Made by a program: the position numbers and the translations under genes
Shown: piece after piece, positions 17,269 to 26,678 of the stretch
How positions within the stretch are numbered: the stretch's first letter is position 1
Layout of the letters: each line of letters begins with the position of its first letter
Assembly: GCA_016191555.1 (NCBI GenBank)
Contig: JACPVX010000051.1
Span: forward strand, 62,001 to 126,000
Source: Bacteroidota bacterium
GTDB lineage: Bacteria > Bacteroidota > Bacteroidia > Cytophagales > Cyclobacteriaceae
DNA length: 64,000 nt
Direction: 5' to 3'
The notes under the pieces: generated by a model
Told to the model about the DNA's origin: nothing
Seen by the model: only the letters and a program-made list of their open reading frames with translations
Databases searched by the model: none

Positions 17269-20200
17269 ATGAGAAAACATTTACTGTTAACAATTACGGC
17301 CTTGTGCTTTGCCTCATTTGGGGTAATGGCGCAGGTGACCACTTCCGCCATTGCGGGGAAGATTACCGACTCGAAAGGGGAGCCTTTGCCAGGAGCTACA
17401 ATCGTGGCAACCCACACTCCTTCTGGAACTACTTATGGAACTGCAGCAGGTTCTAACGGACGTTACGTTATACCCGGCATGCGCGTAGGTGGTCCTTACA
17501 CTGCGAAAATTAGCTTTGTAGGCTACAAAGAGCAGGTTATTAACGACATCTACCTGAACTTGGGTGTGACGGCAGACTTAAACGTGAAGTTGGCTGATGA
17601 AAGCACCCAATTAGAAGAGTTGGTAGTTGCTGCTGACAAGAACGATATTTTTAGCTCTGATCGCCAAGGTGCAGCAGCTTCATTTAATCGTCAAACTTTG
17701 AACAGCATACCTACTATCGGTCGTACTGTGAATGATATCGTGAAATACAATGCGTATAGCAATGGAAGTTCATTTGCTGGACAGGATAGCCGATCCAATA
17801 ATTTTACCATTGACGGTTCCGTATTCAATAACGGGTTTGGATTAGGAAGTTCTGCTCAGGCTGGTGGTCGTACAGGAACAACTGCTGTGTCATTAGATGC
17901 CTTGGATGAGGTTCAGGTAAACGTTACACCTTTTGACGTTCGTCAATCAGGTTTTGCCGGTGCCGGTATCAATGCGGTAACTCGCTCTGGTACAAATGAT
18001 GTATCGGGTTCAGTTTATTATTTATTCAGAAACAATGATTTAGTAGGAAAAACAGCCGATGGAGGGAAGAAACTAGCTCCTTTCACAATCAACGAAAACA
18101 CTTTTGGTTTCCGGATTGGTGCACCTATTATTAAAGACAAGCTTTTCATCTTTGCTAACTACGAGCAATTCACCAGCTCGGCACCAGCAATGGATTGGGT
18201 AGCTAACCGACCTGGCGCAACGGGTAACGTTTCAAGAACTACTGCAGCGTCTATGGAAGATTTGAGAACCTACATGATTGCAAAGCTAGGTTTTAACCTT
18301 GGTGCAATAGATGGATACAACAATGAAACAAAGAGCACAAAAACTTTGATTCGTTTGGACTACAACATCAATGAAAAACATAAACTTTCTTTGCGTTATT
18401 CTGATCACGACTCGAGAGGTGGTATCAATATTAGCGGAAGTAATAGCAGTAGCACAGCAGGTAACGGTAACAGAACCAATTCTGCAACTGCTATCTCACC
18501 AGAAAATACAGGTTACTTCCAAAAGGATAAGACTTTCTCGGTTGCCGCTGAGTTAAACTCAACGTTCAGTTCAAGAATTTCAAATAAACTGGTGGTTACT
18601 TACAATAAGCAGACGGAAGACAGAGATTACAAAACTTCGTTATTCCCAACTATTGATATTTTAGATGGCGCTATTGCAAGCCCTAATACAACTGGTGCTG
18701 GTTCAACTTATACTTCAGTAGGTTTTGATCCCTTCACGCCTAGTAATCAGTTGAATTATTCAACTTTGAATATTACCAATAATACTACATACTATGCTGA
18801 TGATCATACCATCACAGCTGGTATCTCATATGAAGCATTCACATCCAATAACGTATTCTACCCTTCTTCAAATGGCGTTTACGTTTATAACTCCATTGCA
18901 GATTTTAAAGCAGCAGTTGATGATTTCGTATTAAATCCTACAAACCCAGTTTCACCAGTGCCGGTGGTAAGATATAATTTGCGTTATTCATTATTGCCAG
19001 GGGGAGCAGAGCCCCTTCAAGTTCTTAATGTAGGTACATACAGTGCCTATTTGCAAGATGAAATCCAAGCTACAGATAAGTTGAAAGTTACCTTGGGACT
19101 ACGTGCAGATTTATTTGATTATGATAATTCGACAGCAGCCAACTTTAATAATCCGGTTGTAGCTGCCATGAACTTCAGAAATGAAGACGGGTATTCCTAT
19201 AAAGTAAGTACTGGGGCCTTCCCTAGTGCTAAGGTTTTACTTTCCCCAAGGGTAGGATTTAACTATGATTTGAAAGGTGATAAGAAAACTCAAATCCGTG
19301 GTGGTACTGGCTTATTTGTATCGCGTATCCCTCAGGTGTTAGTTTCTAACCAACTTGGTAACAATGGTGTTAACACAGCTCTTTTGAACAACGTGAATGT
19401 AACCAACAGACCATTCAGATTGACTCCTACTGAGTTTATTCCAACGACCAAGCCGGATGTCAACACCTTGTCGGGCTATGCAGTAAATGCAACTGATGGT
19501 GATTTGAAATACCCAACAGTATGGAAATCCAATTTAGCAATCGATCAAAAGTTACCTTGGGGGTTAGTAGGTACATTAGAAGTAATCTACAACAAGAATA
19601 TTTATGCCCTGCGTTACATTGATGCAAACTTGAGTCCTAAAGACAGAAACTTTACTGGTCCTGACACCCGCGATCGTTTCCCTGCTTCAACTCCCGGTAA
19701 CGTGGCTCCACGTTTTATGAATGCCCAAGTTACCAACGTGTTTGTGTTGAAAAATTCAAGCGCAGGTGATGCATATACTATTACAGCTAAATTGGAAAAA
19801 CCTGCATCAAAAGGTTTCAGCGGAATGGTAGCGTATACTTACGGACAAGCGAGAGATATGCAATCTGTAGGTAGCACGGTTCAAGCGAACATCCCTACTG
19901 TTGCTGGTCAAAATTACTTGACAACTACGTATGCCGATAACGACCTAAGACACCGTATCGTTGGTTTCTTGAACTATCGCCTGGAATATGGTGATAAATT
20001 AGGAGGTGCTACCATGTTTACACTGGGTATGGTTTCTGCAAGTGGTGGAAAACTCTCGTACACATATGGTGGCGATATGAACGGAGATGGTCAAACTAAC
20101 GATTTAATTTACGTACCTAAGAGTGCCAGCGAATTGACCTTTGCCAGCTTTACATCTGGCGGAAAGACGTTCACAGCTGCAGATCAACAAACTGCATATG

Positions 20201-20601
20201 ATGCCTATATCAATGGCAGCGAGTATTTAAGCTCACGGAGAGGTAACTATGCTGAAAGAAATGGTGCTTATTTCCCTTGGTTAACTCGCTTTGATTTTAG
20301 CGTAGTACAAGAGTTCTATGTAAAAGTTGGTGCGAAGCAAAAGAGAAATACTATTCAATTAAGAGCAGATATCTTAAACGTTGGTAACTTAATCAACGAT
20401 GGATTTGGTGTAGGTTATCAGTCAACCACCACCCAACCATTGACAGTTACCAGCATAAGTGCAGCTGGTGTTCCTACTTACAGAATGCAGACACAAACTA
20501 TCAATGGTGAGACTGTTTTATTGAAAGACACTTTCATTAAGAGCATTTCAGTTGGTAGCGTATGGCAAGCACAAATTGGTGTTCGCTATATCTTCAATTA
20601 A
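17269..20601 (+). CDS. Oar-like TonB-dependent receptor
   Basis: 1110 residues. A signal peptide ([22 protein letters not shown]) is followed by a CarboxypepD_reg domain (~25-110, '[25 protein letters not shown]'), a plug region (~125-250, with '[20 protein letters not shown]'), and a long barrel containing '[14 protein letters not shown]' and '[13 protein letters not shown]', which are typical of Oar-type receptors first described in Myxococcus. It ends in an aromatic-rich strand (VRYIFN). Oar proteins are outer-membrane receptors; some are linked to protein export or development rather than glycan uptake. There is no SusD partner, and a terminator follows directly, so it is monocistronic. 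Confidence 0.9.
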   Translation: MRKHLLLTITALCFASFGVMAQVTTSAIAGKITDSKGEPLPGATIVATHTPSGTTYGTAAGSNGRYVIPGMRVGGPYTAKISFVGYKEQVINDIYLNLGVTADLNVKLADESTQLEELVVAADKNDIFSSDRQGAAASFNRQTLNSIPTIGRTVNDIVKYNAYSNGSSFAGQDSRSNNFTIDGSVFNNGFGLGSSAQAGGRTGTTAVSLDALDEVQVNVTPFDVRQSGFAGAGINAVTRSGTNDVSGSVYYLFRNNDLVGKTADGGKKLAPFTINENTFGFRIGAPIIKDKLFIFANYEQFTSSAPAMDWVANRPGATGNVSRTTAASMEDLRTYMIAKLGFNLGAIDGYNNETKSTKTLIRLDYNINEKHKLSLRYSDHDSRGGINISGSNSSSTAGNGNRTNSATAISPENTGYFQKDKTFSVAAELNSTFSSRISNKLVVTYNKQTEDRDYKTSLFPTIDILDGAIASPNTTGAGSTYTSVGFDPFTPSNQLNYSTLNITNNTTYYADDHTITAGISYEAFTSNNVFYPSSNGVYVYNSIADFKAAVDDFVLNPTNPVSPVPVVRYNLRYSLLPGGAEPLQVLNVGTYSAYLQDEIQATDKLKVTLGLRADLFDYDNSTAANFNNPVVAAMNFRNEDGYSYKVSTGAFPSAKVLLSPRVGFNYDLKGDKKTQIRGGTGLFVSRIPQVLVSNQLGNNGVNTALLNNVNVTNRPFRLTPTEFIPTTKPDVNTLSGYAVNATDGDLKYPTVWKSNLAIDQKLPWGLVGTLEVIYNKNIYALRYIDANLSPKDRNFTGPDTRDRFPASTPGNVAPRFMNAQVTNVFVLKNSSAGDAYTITAKLEKPASKGFSGMVAYTYGQARDMQSVGSTVQANIPTVAGQNYLTTTYADNDLRHRIVGFLNYRLEYGDKLGGATMFTLGMVSASGGKLSYTYGGDMNGDGQTNDLIYVPKSASELTFASFTSGGKTFTAADQQTAYDAYINGSEYLSSRRGNYAERNGAYFPWLTRFDFSVVQEFYVKVGAKQKRNTIQLRADILNVGNLINDGFGVGYQSTTTQPLTVTSISAAGVPTYRMQTQTINGETVLLKDTFIKSISVGSVWQAQIGVRYIFN

Positions 20602-20623
20602 ATTTTAAACACTTCATTTTAAT

Positions 20624-20645
20624 AAGGCCACCGAGAGGTGGCCTT
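20624..20645 (+). terminator. Intrinsic terminator after the Oar-like receptor
   Basis: A perfect 9-bp stem (20624-20632 with 20637-20645, core GGCCACC/GGTGGCC) with a GAGA tetraloop is followed by TTTAT. It lies 22 bases after the stop codon. Confidence 0.9.
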
Positions 20646-20677
20646 TTTATTTCCCCAGCTTTTGGTTACTTTCAATA

Positions 20678-22117
20678 ATGGCTAAAGGCTCAGTTGTTGG
20701 TTTTTTATTTTTTTTGGCACTTTTGGTGCTTCCTCAATGCCGTAACGGTAAAGAAGAATTGCCTTTTCTCGCAGAACCCGCCATTGAAAGAGATATGACA
20801 GAAATAAAAAAGCGAGGCTATTTGGAAGCCATTCTCGACAACAATTCCATCAGCTACTTCATCTACAAAGGCACCCCGATGGGCTATGAGTATGAACTTC
20901 TACAGTATTTTTGCAAATACAATAAAGTACAGCTTAAGATTAAAGTTATTTCGGGCATTGAGGAGGCAATTGATCAATTGAATAAAGGAAATGGTGATGT
21001 GTTGGCTTTTCCGCTCACAGTCACGAAAGAACGCACCAATTATATCTCATTTACCAAGCCACATTATACGACACATCAAGTGTTGGTGCAAAAGAAACCT
21101 GCTAATTGGCGTATGCAACCTCCTCAGGTGGTAGATAAGAAATTGATTCGTAATCCACTTGAACTAGTTGGAAAAGAAGTGCACGTAATGAAAGGGTCTT
21201 CTTTCAGCGAAAGGATGAAAAATCTTTCTCAGGAGATTGGTGGAGATATACTTTTAAAAGAAGATAGCGCCACTGCTGAGACAGAATCGCTCATTCGAAA
21301 AGTAGCTACTGGAGAAATCAAGTACACGGTTACCGATCAAACGATTGCCATGGTCAACGCGCTTTATTATCCTAACCTAGATATCAACACAACGCTTAGT
21401 TTGCCGCAGCAAATCGCATGGGGTGTGCGTAAAAACTCCAGCAATCTGCAACAGACGATCGACCAATGGATGGCGCGGATTAAGCAATCCGGATTGTTTC
21501 AAACTCTGTACGATAAGTACTTTAATAACCCACGATTTTCGATTATCATGGCCAGTAGCGACTATTCTTCGTTGACGGGTGATCGCTTATCACCCTATGA
21601 CGAGCAAATAAAAAAAGGTGCGAAAGAAATTGGATGGGACTGGCGACTAGTGGCCTCGATTGTTTATCAGGAATCTAACTTTAATCCACACGTAGAGTCG
21701 TGGGCTGGAGCTATCGGCTTAATGCAAGTGATGCCGGAGACAGGTGAGTTTTTACATGCAGGCGATTTGCATGACCCCAATCAAAACATCAAAGCAGGTA
21801 TTCGTTTTCTAAAATTTTTAGATGATCATTGGGCAAAGACCGTTTCTGATCCGGAAGAGCGATTGAAGTTTGTATTAGCTTCGTATAACGTAGGAGTGTC
21901 GCATGTGATTGATGCGCAAAAGCTGGCTCGGAAAAACGGACGCAATGCTTCCAAGTGGGATGACAGTGTTGAATACTTTCTTTTACAGAAATCCAATCCC
22001 AAGTATTATCGCGATGCAGTAGTAGCCGCAGGCTATTGCCGATGCGATGGCCCCGTTCGATATGTAAAGGAAATCTTAGATCGCTTTGAGGAGTACAAAG
22101 TTCACATCGATGCGTGA
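20678..22117 (+). CDS. mltF: Membrane-bound lytic murein transglycosylase F
   Basis: 479 residues. A lipoprotein-like N-terminus (FLALLVLPQC, Cys22) is followed by a periplasmic substrate-binding-protein type 3 domain (~40-290, 'LEAILDNNSISYFIYKGTPMGYEYELLQYF') and a C-terminal SLT domain (~300-475). The predicted catalytic Glu332 lies in IVYQESNFNP, followed by GAIGLMQVMPETG and 'DPNQNIKAGIRFLKFL'. This order defines MltF, which cleaves the MurNAc-GlcNAc bond of peptidoglycan to give 1,6-anhydro ends. The SBP domain is thought to sense muropeptides. It follows a terminator, so it is its own transcription unit, and it converges with kmo across a 46-base gap. Confidence 0.92.
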   Translation: MAKGSVVGFLFFLALLVLPQCRNGKEELPFLAEPAIERDMTEIKKRGYLEAILDNNSISYFIYKGTPMGYEYELLQYFCKYNKVQLKIKVISGIEEAIDQLNKGNGDVLAFPLTVTKERTNYISFTKPHYTTHQVLVQKKPANWRMQPPQVVDKKLIRNPLELVGKEVHVMKGSSFSERMKNLSQEIGGDILLKEDSATAETESLIRKVATGEIKYTVTDQTIAMVNALYYPNLDINTTLSLPQQIAWGVRKNSSNLQQTIDQWMARIKQSGLFQTLYDKYFNNPRFSIIMASSDYSSLTGDRLSPYDEQIKKGAKEIGWDWRLVASIVYQESNFNPHVESWAGAIGLMQVMPETGEFLHAGDLHDPNQNIKAGIRFLKFLDDHWAKTVSDPEERLKFVLASYNVGVSHVIDAQKLARKNGRNASKWDDSVEYFLLQKSNPKYYRDAVVAAGYCRCDGPVRYVKEILDRFEEYKVHIDA

Positions 22118-22163
22118 TGGTTGTAAACTCTGAAGTTTTATTGCCCCTCCGCAATCGAGATCT

Positions 22164-23504
22164 CTATTTTTTTAGCTGATCCACAATTTTTCTGAAATCC
22201 AACTGTGGCCATGTTGTTTCGATGTTGGGCGTTTTTAAAACCTCTTCCATAATTCTCTTTTGCGTTTGACCGGTCTCGTACGCTACATGGTAGGGAATGT
22301 CTTCGTAGAATGTGACCATCGAATACAGCGGAATCCATTCAGCTGGATAAAGTTCGTGTAACTTCGCCTCGATTTTTTTTCGTAAGATAAAGTCTGGGTC
22401 ATTCACCAGATCGCGCATTTCAATGAAGTTGTCCAACGCCAATTGTGCAATGGCATCGGCATTGGGCTTTCGCTCTAGTTGAAAAATAGGACCTACGGTA
22501 TTCCAATCGTCCTGATGTAATTCGAGCAGTTGGTTGAAGGCACGGCAATCTTCAAACCCGGCATTCATACCTTGTCCGTAGAATGGTACTATGGCATGAG
22601 CAGCATCGCCCATTAACAAAACATTGTTTTTCAGCCAAGGAAAACACTTTACAGTTACTAGTGATGAAGTTGGATTATGGAAGAATTCCTGCAAAAGATC
22701 GGGCATTAACCGGAGAGCATCTGGGAAAGTGGTTTCGAAAAATTGCTGCACCGATTCCTTGTCCGAAAGTTTTTCAAACGACTGTGTACCACTAAATGGA
22801 AAAAACAACGTAAGCGTAAAACTTCCATCCGGATTGGGCAAAGCAATTAACATGAAGCTTTCGCGCGGCCAAATGTGTAATGCATTTTTCTCCATCTGAA
22901 ATCCACCTGTTGCATTGGCAGGTATGTGTAATTCTTTGTAGCCGTGGTGGATATATTCTTGCGAATAGTCAAACCGATCCGTCATTTGCAATGCATGACG
23001 CACGGCAGAAAAAGCACCATCAGCACCAATCACCCAATCAAATTTGGCCGATTGGATTTTTTGATCTGCACTTTGAATTGACAACTCTGTTGTTTCGAGA
23101 TTGACATTTACTATTCTCTTTTCGAATTGAAAAGTAACGCCTGCATTTTCGGCTGCTGTCATGAGCACTTTATTCAACCCGCTTCTCGAAATGGAATTAA
23201 TGTATTGCCCTTCTTTTCCGTAAGGTTGAAATTGCAGATTGCCTTTTAAATCGTGAATCATCCGACCATGCATCGGAATCGCTTCTTTTTTCAACTCCTC
23301 AGCCAATCCTACCTCTTCCAATGCGCGAATGCCACGGTTGCTTAAAGCTAAATTGATCGAACGCCCCTCGTACCCTTTGCTTTTGCGCATATCTGGTCTG
23401 CGCTCGATTACAGTAACCTGATAACCGCGCTTGGCTAAATAAATCGATAACAAAGAACCTACAAGTCCTGCGCCTGCAATGGCAATATGTTTTTTGGTTT
23501 GCAT
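22164..23504 (-). CDS. kmo: Kynurenine 3-monooxygenase
   Basis: 446 residues, the usual length for the family. The FAD-binding Rossmann motif GAGLVGSLLSIYLAKRG is at residues 10-26, with the ribityl-binding GDAAHAIVPFYGQGMNAGFEDC motif at about 296-317. The GYEGRSINLALSNRG segment (~44-58) is diagnostic for Kmo. It hydroxylates L-kynurenine at C3 using NADPH and O2 to give 3-hydroxykynurenine. A C-terminal hydrophobic anchor like that of eukaryotic Kmo is not evident. It is the last gene of the haaO-dinB-kynU-RAYT-kmo strand. The REP/RAYT insertion between kynU and kmo may interfere with co-transcription. Confidence 0.95.
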   Translation of the reverse strand: MQTKKHIAIAGAGLVGSLLSIYLAKRGYQVTVIERRPDMRKSKGYEGRSINLALSNRGIRALEEVGLAEELKKEAIPMHGRMIHDLKGNLQFQPYGKEGQYINSISRSGLNKVLMTAAENAGVTFQFEKRIVNVNLETTELSIQSADQKIQSAKFDWVIGADGAFSAVRHALQMTDRFDYSQEYIHHGYKELHIPANATGGFQMEKNALHIWPRESFMLIALPNPDGSFTLTLFFPFSGTQSFEKLSDKESVQQFFETTFPDALRLMPDLLQEFFHNPTSSLVTVKCFPWLKNNVLLMGDAAHAIVPFYGQGMNAGFEDCRAFNQLLELHQDDWNTVGPIFQLERKPNADAIAQLALDNFIEMRDLVNDPDFILRKKIEAKLHELYPAEWIPLYSMVTFYEDIPYHVAYETGQTQKRIMEEVLKTPNIETTWPQLDFRKIVDQLKK

Positions 23505-23525
23505 AATTCTAATTTGTCTGATCCT

Positions 23526-23556
23526 GGCGTCCGACCGCTTCGCGCGGTCAGACGCC
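23526..23556. repeat. REP hairpin, kmo side of the RAYT gene
   Basis: A 31-base palindrome with two 13-base arms (GGCGTCCGACCGC and GCGGTCAGACGCC), one non-Watson-Crick position and a 5-base loop. Its arms are the exact reverse-complement set of the second hairpin at 24180-24210, so the two REPs flank the RAYT gene in inverted orientation. It lies 22 bases upstream of the kmo ATG. Confidence 0.85.
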
Positions 23557-23570
23557 TATACCCTTTATTG

Positions 23571-24152
23571 TTAAACAAGAAAATCTATAGCAACTTCTGA
23601 TTGTATTACTCTATAGGATTGTTCATAAAACAAATTTCTTTCTGAAGGCATATCTAATATTTTTTGAGCTAGGTCTGTATTACAAATAGAAGATTCTTCT
23701 TGATAATACTCATTAAAGGAGGAAAATTCCCAATCTTCCATTTTCTTAGTCAAATTAGCTCTAACTGGATTCTGATGAATATAATGAAAGGTAGTTATTG
23801 GATCTAGGGTGACCAATTTTGACTTTGCTTTTTGTTGAAAAATTGAACCTGTCTTATTCTCTTGTTTATTGATAGCTTGGGTGTATGAGCTTTGAACTGT
23901 GCCAATTTTTCTTGTTAAAATTTGTTGTTTGTTGTTTGATATGGATTGTAATCCTAAGGCATTTTCTGGGGTATAGATAAGTAAATGATAATGATTTGGC
24001 ATAAGGCAATAAGCAAGGACATCACAAATGCTGCTTATTTCAATTTTAATCTTATGCAAAAAGTATTCATAGTTTCTATTAGAGTAAAATACTTTTTGCT
24101 TGTCGTTTCCGCGATTATAAATATGATAGAAGTTATTTGCTTGGAATTGCAT
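23571..24152 (-). CDS. REP-associated tyrosine transposase (RAYT, Y1/HUH family)
   Basis: 193 residues. The HUH motif is H54-Y55-H56 in MPNHYHLLI, preceded by 'FYHIYNRGNDKQ', the usual RAYT start. The catalytic Tyr is probably Tyr90 in SSYTQAIN, and YIHQNPVRANL at ~124-134 is the family's conserved C-terminal block. RAYTs nick and rejoin single-stranded DNA at REP hairpins and are linked to REP spread; here one REP lies on each side. The gene reads as more A+T-rich than kynU and kmo. It starts 25 bases after the kynU stop and is in the same direction, so it is probably co-transcribed. All catalytic residues are present, so it may be active. Confidence 0.9.
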   Translation of the reverse strand: MQFQANNFYHIYNRGNDKQKVFYSNRNYEYFLHKIKIEISSICDVLAYCLMPNHYHLLIYTPENALGLQSISNNKQQILTRKIGTVQSSYTQAINKQENKTGSIFQQKAKSKLVTLDPITTFHYIHQNPVRANLTKKMEDWEFSSFNEYYQEESSICNTDLAQKILDMPSERNLFYEQSYRVIQSEVAIDFLV

Positions 24153-24176
24153 AATCTGGCCTAATATGAGATTAGA

Positions 24177-25484
24177 TTAGGCGTCTGACCGCTTGGAGCG
24201 GTCGGACGCCATTAATGAGTGCTTCTTAAAAATCTCTGCGAAGCGAAATACATCTTCGAACGAATTATACAGCGGCACTGGAGCCACGCGAATCACGCCC
24301 GGTTCGCGCCAATCGGCAATGATACCCGCTTGAGTTAGTCGTTGAAACAATTGTTTCCCATTTTTCCACGTGCGTATAGATAATTGACAACCACGCTGCT
24401 TCGGATCGGTAGGCGTCAATATCCGAAACTTCAATTCATGATTTGGAATTTGAAGAAGCAAAAACTCTAAGTAGCCGGTTAACAAAATACTTTTTTCGCG
24501 AAGCTTTTTGAAATCTACTTTTTGAAAAACTTCTAACGATCCCAACAAGGCAGCCCCGGATAAAATTGGAAAGTTCGATAACTGCCATCCATCTACACCG
24601 GGCATCGGAATAAAACCTTTCTTCATTTGGAACCGATCTTTTTCATGGTGACCCCACCAGCCAGCCAGTCGCGCGAGCGATGAATTGTTGGCGTGCTTCT
24701 CATGCACAAATGCACCAGCCACTCCGCCTGGTCCTGCGTTCAAATATTTGTAACTACACCACACGGCAAAGTCCACGTCATGTTTATTGAGTTGTAATGG
24801 CACATTACCTATTGCATGCGCCAAATCAAAACCAACATAAGCCCCAACTTGTTTAGCGGCTGCAGTAATTTTTTGGATATTAAAAAACTGACCGGTATAG
24901 TATTGTACGGCTCCGAAAATCACGAGTGCAGTTTGTGCGCCATGCTCGTGAATGGCACTTTCAATGTCTTCGGTGCGCAATGTAAACTCACCCTCGCGTG
25001 GTTTCAATTCAACAATGGCTTGCTCGGGATCGAGCCCATGTAATTTTACTTGTGACTCGAATGCGTATTGATCTGAAGAGAAGGCTCCAGCTTCGGTAAT
25101 AATCTTGAAACGTGAAGAAGTAGGGCGATAGAACGTAGTCATCATCAAGTGCAAATTCACTGTCAGTTGATTCATGGCCACCACTTCGATCGGTTTGGCA
25201 CCTACGAGTTTTGCCAGCAGGGATTTGCTAAACTTGTGATAGTATAACCACGGCTTGGCTGCATGCAGATGTCCTTCCACACCCAGCTGTGCCCAATCGG
25301 TTAACTCCCGCGAAATCATTTTTTTTGTGTTGACTGGTTGCAAGCCCAATGAATTTCCGGTGAAGTAAATCGCTTCCTTCCCCTTCACTTTTGGAATATG
25401 AAATTGCTTTCGGAAACTTTTTATCGGATCCAATCGATCCATTTTTTTGGCAAAGGCTATTGTAGCCTCATAGGTTTGAGCCAT
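24177..25484 (-). CDS. kynU: Kynureninase
   Basis: 435 residues, a PLP enzyme that cleaves 3-hydroxykynurenine (or kynurenine) to 3-hydroxyanthranilate (or anthranilate) plus alanine. The Schiff-base lysine is Lys246 in CSYKYLNAGPGG, the pyridine-binding Asp is Asp220 in GFDLAHA, and 'IYFTGNSLGLQP' (~39-50) is the family's N-terminal signature. It starts 3 bases after the DinB gene stop. The last ten residues (ASDRSKRSDA) and the approach to the stop codon are encoded by a REP hairpin, giving a charged, non-homologous tail after the natural end near FAEIFKKHSL. The fold should be unaffected because the tail lies beyond the conserved core. Confidence 0.95.
   Translation of the reverse strand: MAQTYEATIAFAKKMDRLDPIKSFRKQFHIPKVKGKEAIYFTGNSLGLQPVNTKKMISRELTDWAQLGVEGHLHAAKPWLYYHKFSKSLLAKLVGAKPIEVVAMNQLTVNLHLMMTTFYRPTSSRFKIITEAGAFSSDQYAFESQVKLHGLDPEQAIVELKPREGEFTLRTEDIESAIHEHGAQTALVIFGAVQYYTGQFFNIQKITAAAKQVGAYVGFDLAHAIGNVPLQLNKHDVDFAVWCSYKYLNAGPGGVAGAFVHEKHANNSSLARLAGWWGHHEKDRFQMKKGFIPMPGVDGWQLSNFPILSGAALLGSLEVFQKVDFKKLREKSILLTGYLEFLLLQIPNHELKFRILTPTDPKQRGCQLSIRTWKNGKQLFQRLTQAGIIADWREPGVIRVAPVPLYNSFEDVFRFAEIFKKHSLMASDRSKRSDA
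24180..24210. repeat. REP hairpin inside the 3' end of kynU
   Basis: A 31-base palindrome: arms GGCGTCTGACCGC (24180-24192) and GCGGTCGGACGCC (24198-24210), with loop TTGGA. The arms equal the reverse complement of the hairpin at 23526-23556; only the loops differ. It ends exactly at the kynU stop codon (24177-24179), so the hairpin is translated as the last ten residues of KynU. Confidence 0.88.
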
Positions 25485-25487
25485 AGA

Positions 25488-26006
25488 TTAATTTAATTGG
25501 TTTTGTACAAGCCGATGATGATGCTGTACATGATAAATGGTAAAGTAAATCATTTCGCGCAACGTCAGTTTGCCCAAGAGCGGATGAGGCAAGATATATT
25601 GATCGAGTTGGTCTTCTGAAAGATCATTTACTTTTTTCTGCACCGAGTCTACCAACCCAAGTAATTTGCCTTCCAATACTTCTGTATTTTTTTCTTTTCC
25701 TCCCGGTACGAACCTTCCGGGAGCTCTTCCACCTGCCTTCAACTTAGATTGATATTTTGCCACCAACTCATCATAGCTTTTTGATTTACGGTTGGCTTTT
25801 CCGAATAGCAAACGTAAAACAAACAATGGCAATGCCAGTGCCATATTCACCGGTCCAACACTTTTTATAAGATGCTCTGTTTGTTGCAACGCATTCCACT
25901 TATCAGCTGGCGCAGACTCTAATTGCCGAGGCGATAATCCTTTTATGAATTGCGTAAAAGCGTGATGATGCCTTTGCAATTCCTCATTTAGTTGTTGCTT
26001 CGTCAT
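25488..26006 (-). CDS. DinB-family (DinB_2-like) protein
   Basis: 172 residues from the ATG at 26006, one base after the haaO stop; a TTG at 26015 was rejected. It is a four-helix-bundle DinB-like protein with candidate metal-binding histidines in TEHLIKSV (~47-54) and in the C-terminal YHVQHHHR. Many such proteins in Bacteroidota are of unknown function; others act as thiol-dependent or metal-dependent enzymes. It is packed tightly between haaO and kynU (1- and 3-base gaps), so a role linked to kynurenine catabolism is possible but unproven. Confidence 0.8.
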   Translation of the reverse strand: MTKQQLNEELQRHHHAFTQFIKGLSPRQLESAPADKWNALQQTEHLIKSVGPVNMALALPLFVLRLLFGKANRKSKSYDELVAKYQSKLKAGGRAPGRFVPGGKEKNTEVLEGKLLGLVDSVQKKVNDLSEDQLDQYILPHPLLGKLTLREMIYFTIYHVQHHHRLVQNQLN

Positions 26007-26007
26007 A

Positions 26008-26535
26008 TCAAACAAATCGCGGGTCTGCTTCCATCACATGCCCGCAGTTTTTACAGGTTCGCAATTCGAGCGATCCATAAAAATCGCGGAAGCGCGGAAG
26101 AAAATCTTTCTCAATATTTTCCAGATGAAATTTGTATTCGTGCAAGGGGTGATTGCATTGTTCGCAAAACCACATCAGCCCATCATCTTCGGTGCTTTCG
26201 CGTTTACATTCAATCACCAAGCCAATTGAATTGGGCGTGCGGATTGGAGAGTGTGGCACACGAGCCGGTAGCAGGAACATATCGCCTTCGCTGAGGGGTA
26301 TGTCAACGGCTTTGCCATCCTCCTGAATTCGAACCGTAATGTTTCCTTCAAGTTGGTAGTACAACTCTTCGGTCTCATTGTAGTGATAATCTTTTCGGGC
26401 ATTAGGCCCGGCTACAATCATCACAATGTAATCGCCCGCATCGGCATACAAATTTTTATTACCTACCGGTGGCTTTAAAATCGCGCGATTGTCAGCGATC
26501 CATTGCTTGAGGTTGAAAGGTCTGCGTATTGCCAT
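26008..26535 (-). CDS. haaO: 3-hydroxyanthranilate 3,4-dioxygenase
   Basis: 175 residues, a small cupin. The catalytic Fe(II) ligands are His51, Glu57 and His95. The bacterial-type C-terminal rubredoxin-like site is present as C124-x2-C127 and C161-x2-C164. It opens the ring of 3-hydroxyanthranilate to 2-amino-3-carboxymuconate semialdehyde, the branch point between quinolinate/NAD synthesis and degradation. It is the first gene of the minus-strand kynurenine arm and is divergent from the SDR gene across 143 bases, which must hold both promoters. No precise promoter box was identified there. Confidence 0.95.
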   Translation of the reverse strand: MAIRRPFNLKQWIADNRAILKPPVGNKNLYADAGDYIVMIVAGPNARKDYHYNETEELYYQLEGNITVRIQEDGKAVDIPLSEGDMFLLPARVPHSPIRTPNSIGLVIECKRESTEDDGLMWFCEQCNHPLHEYKFHLENIEKDFLPRFRDFYGSLELRTCKNCGHVMEADPRFV

Positions 26536-26678
26536 AAAATTTAGTTAGTGATGGTTACTAGTTTATTGTAAACAGTTATTGATCGAACTTAGCTTCTAGT
26601 TAAATTAATAAACAGAGGAAAGTTAAGGTTCTTTTATATTTACTGAAAATGAGATACTAAAACTTTAAGATCCGAGCG

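Noticed and set aside
23526-24210. Classical insertion sequence with terminal inverted repeats and target duplication
   Set aside because: The flanking palindromes are self-complementary REP hairpins and no target-site duplication is visible. The transposase is of the RAYT type, which does not move like an IS.
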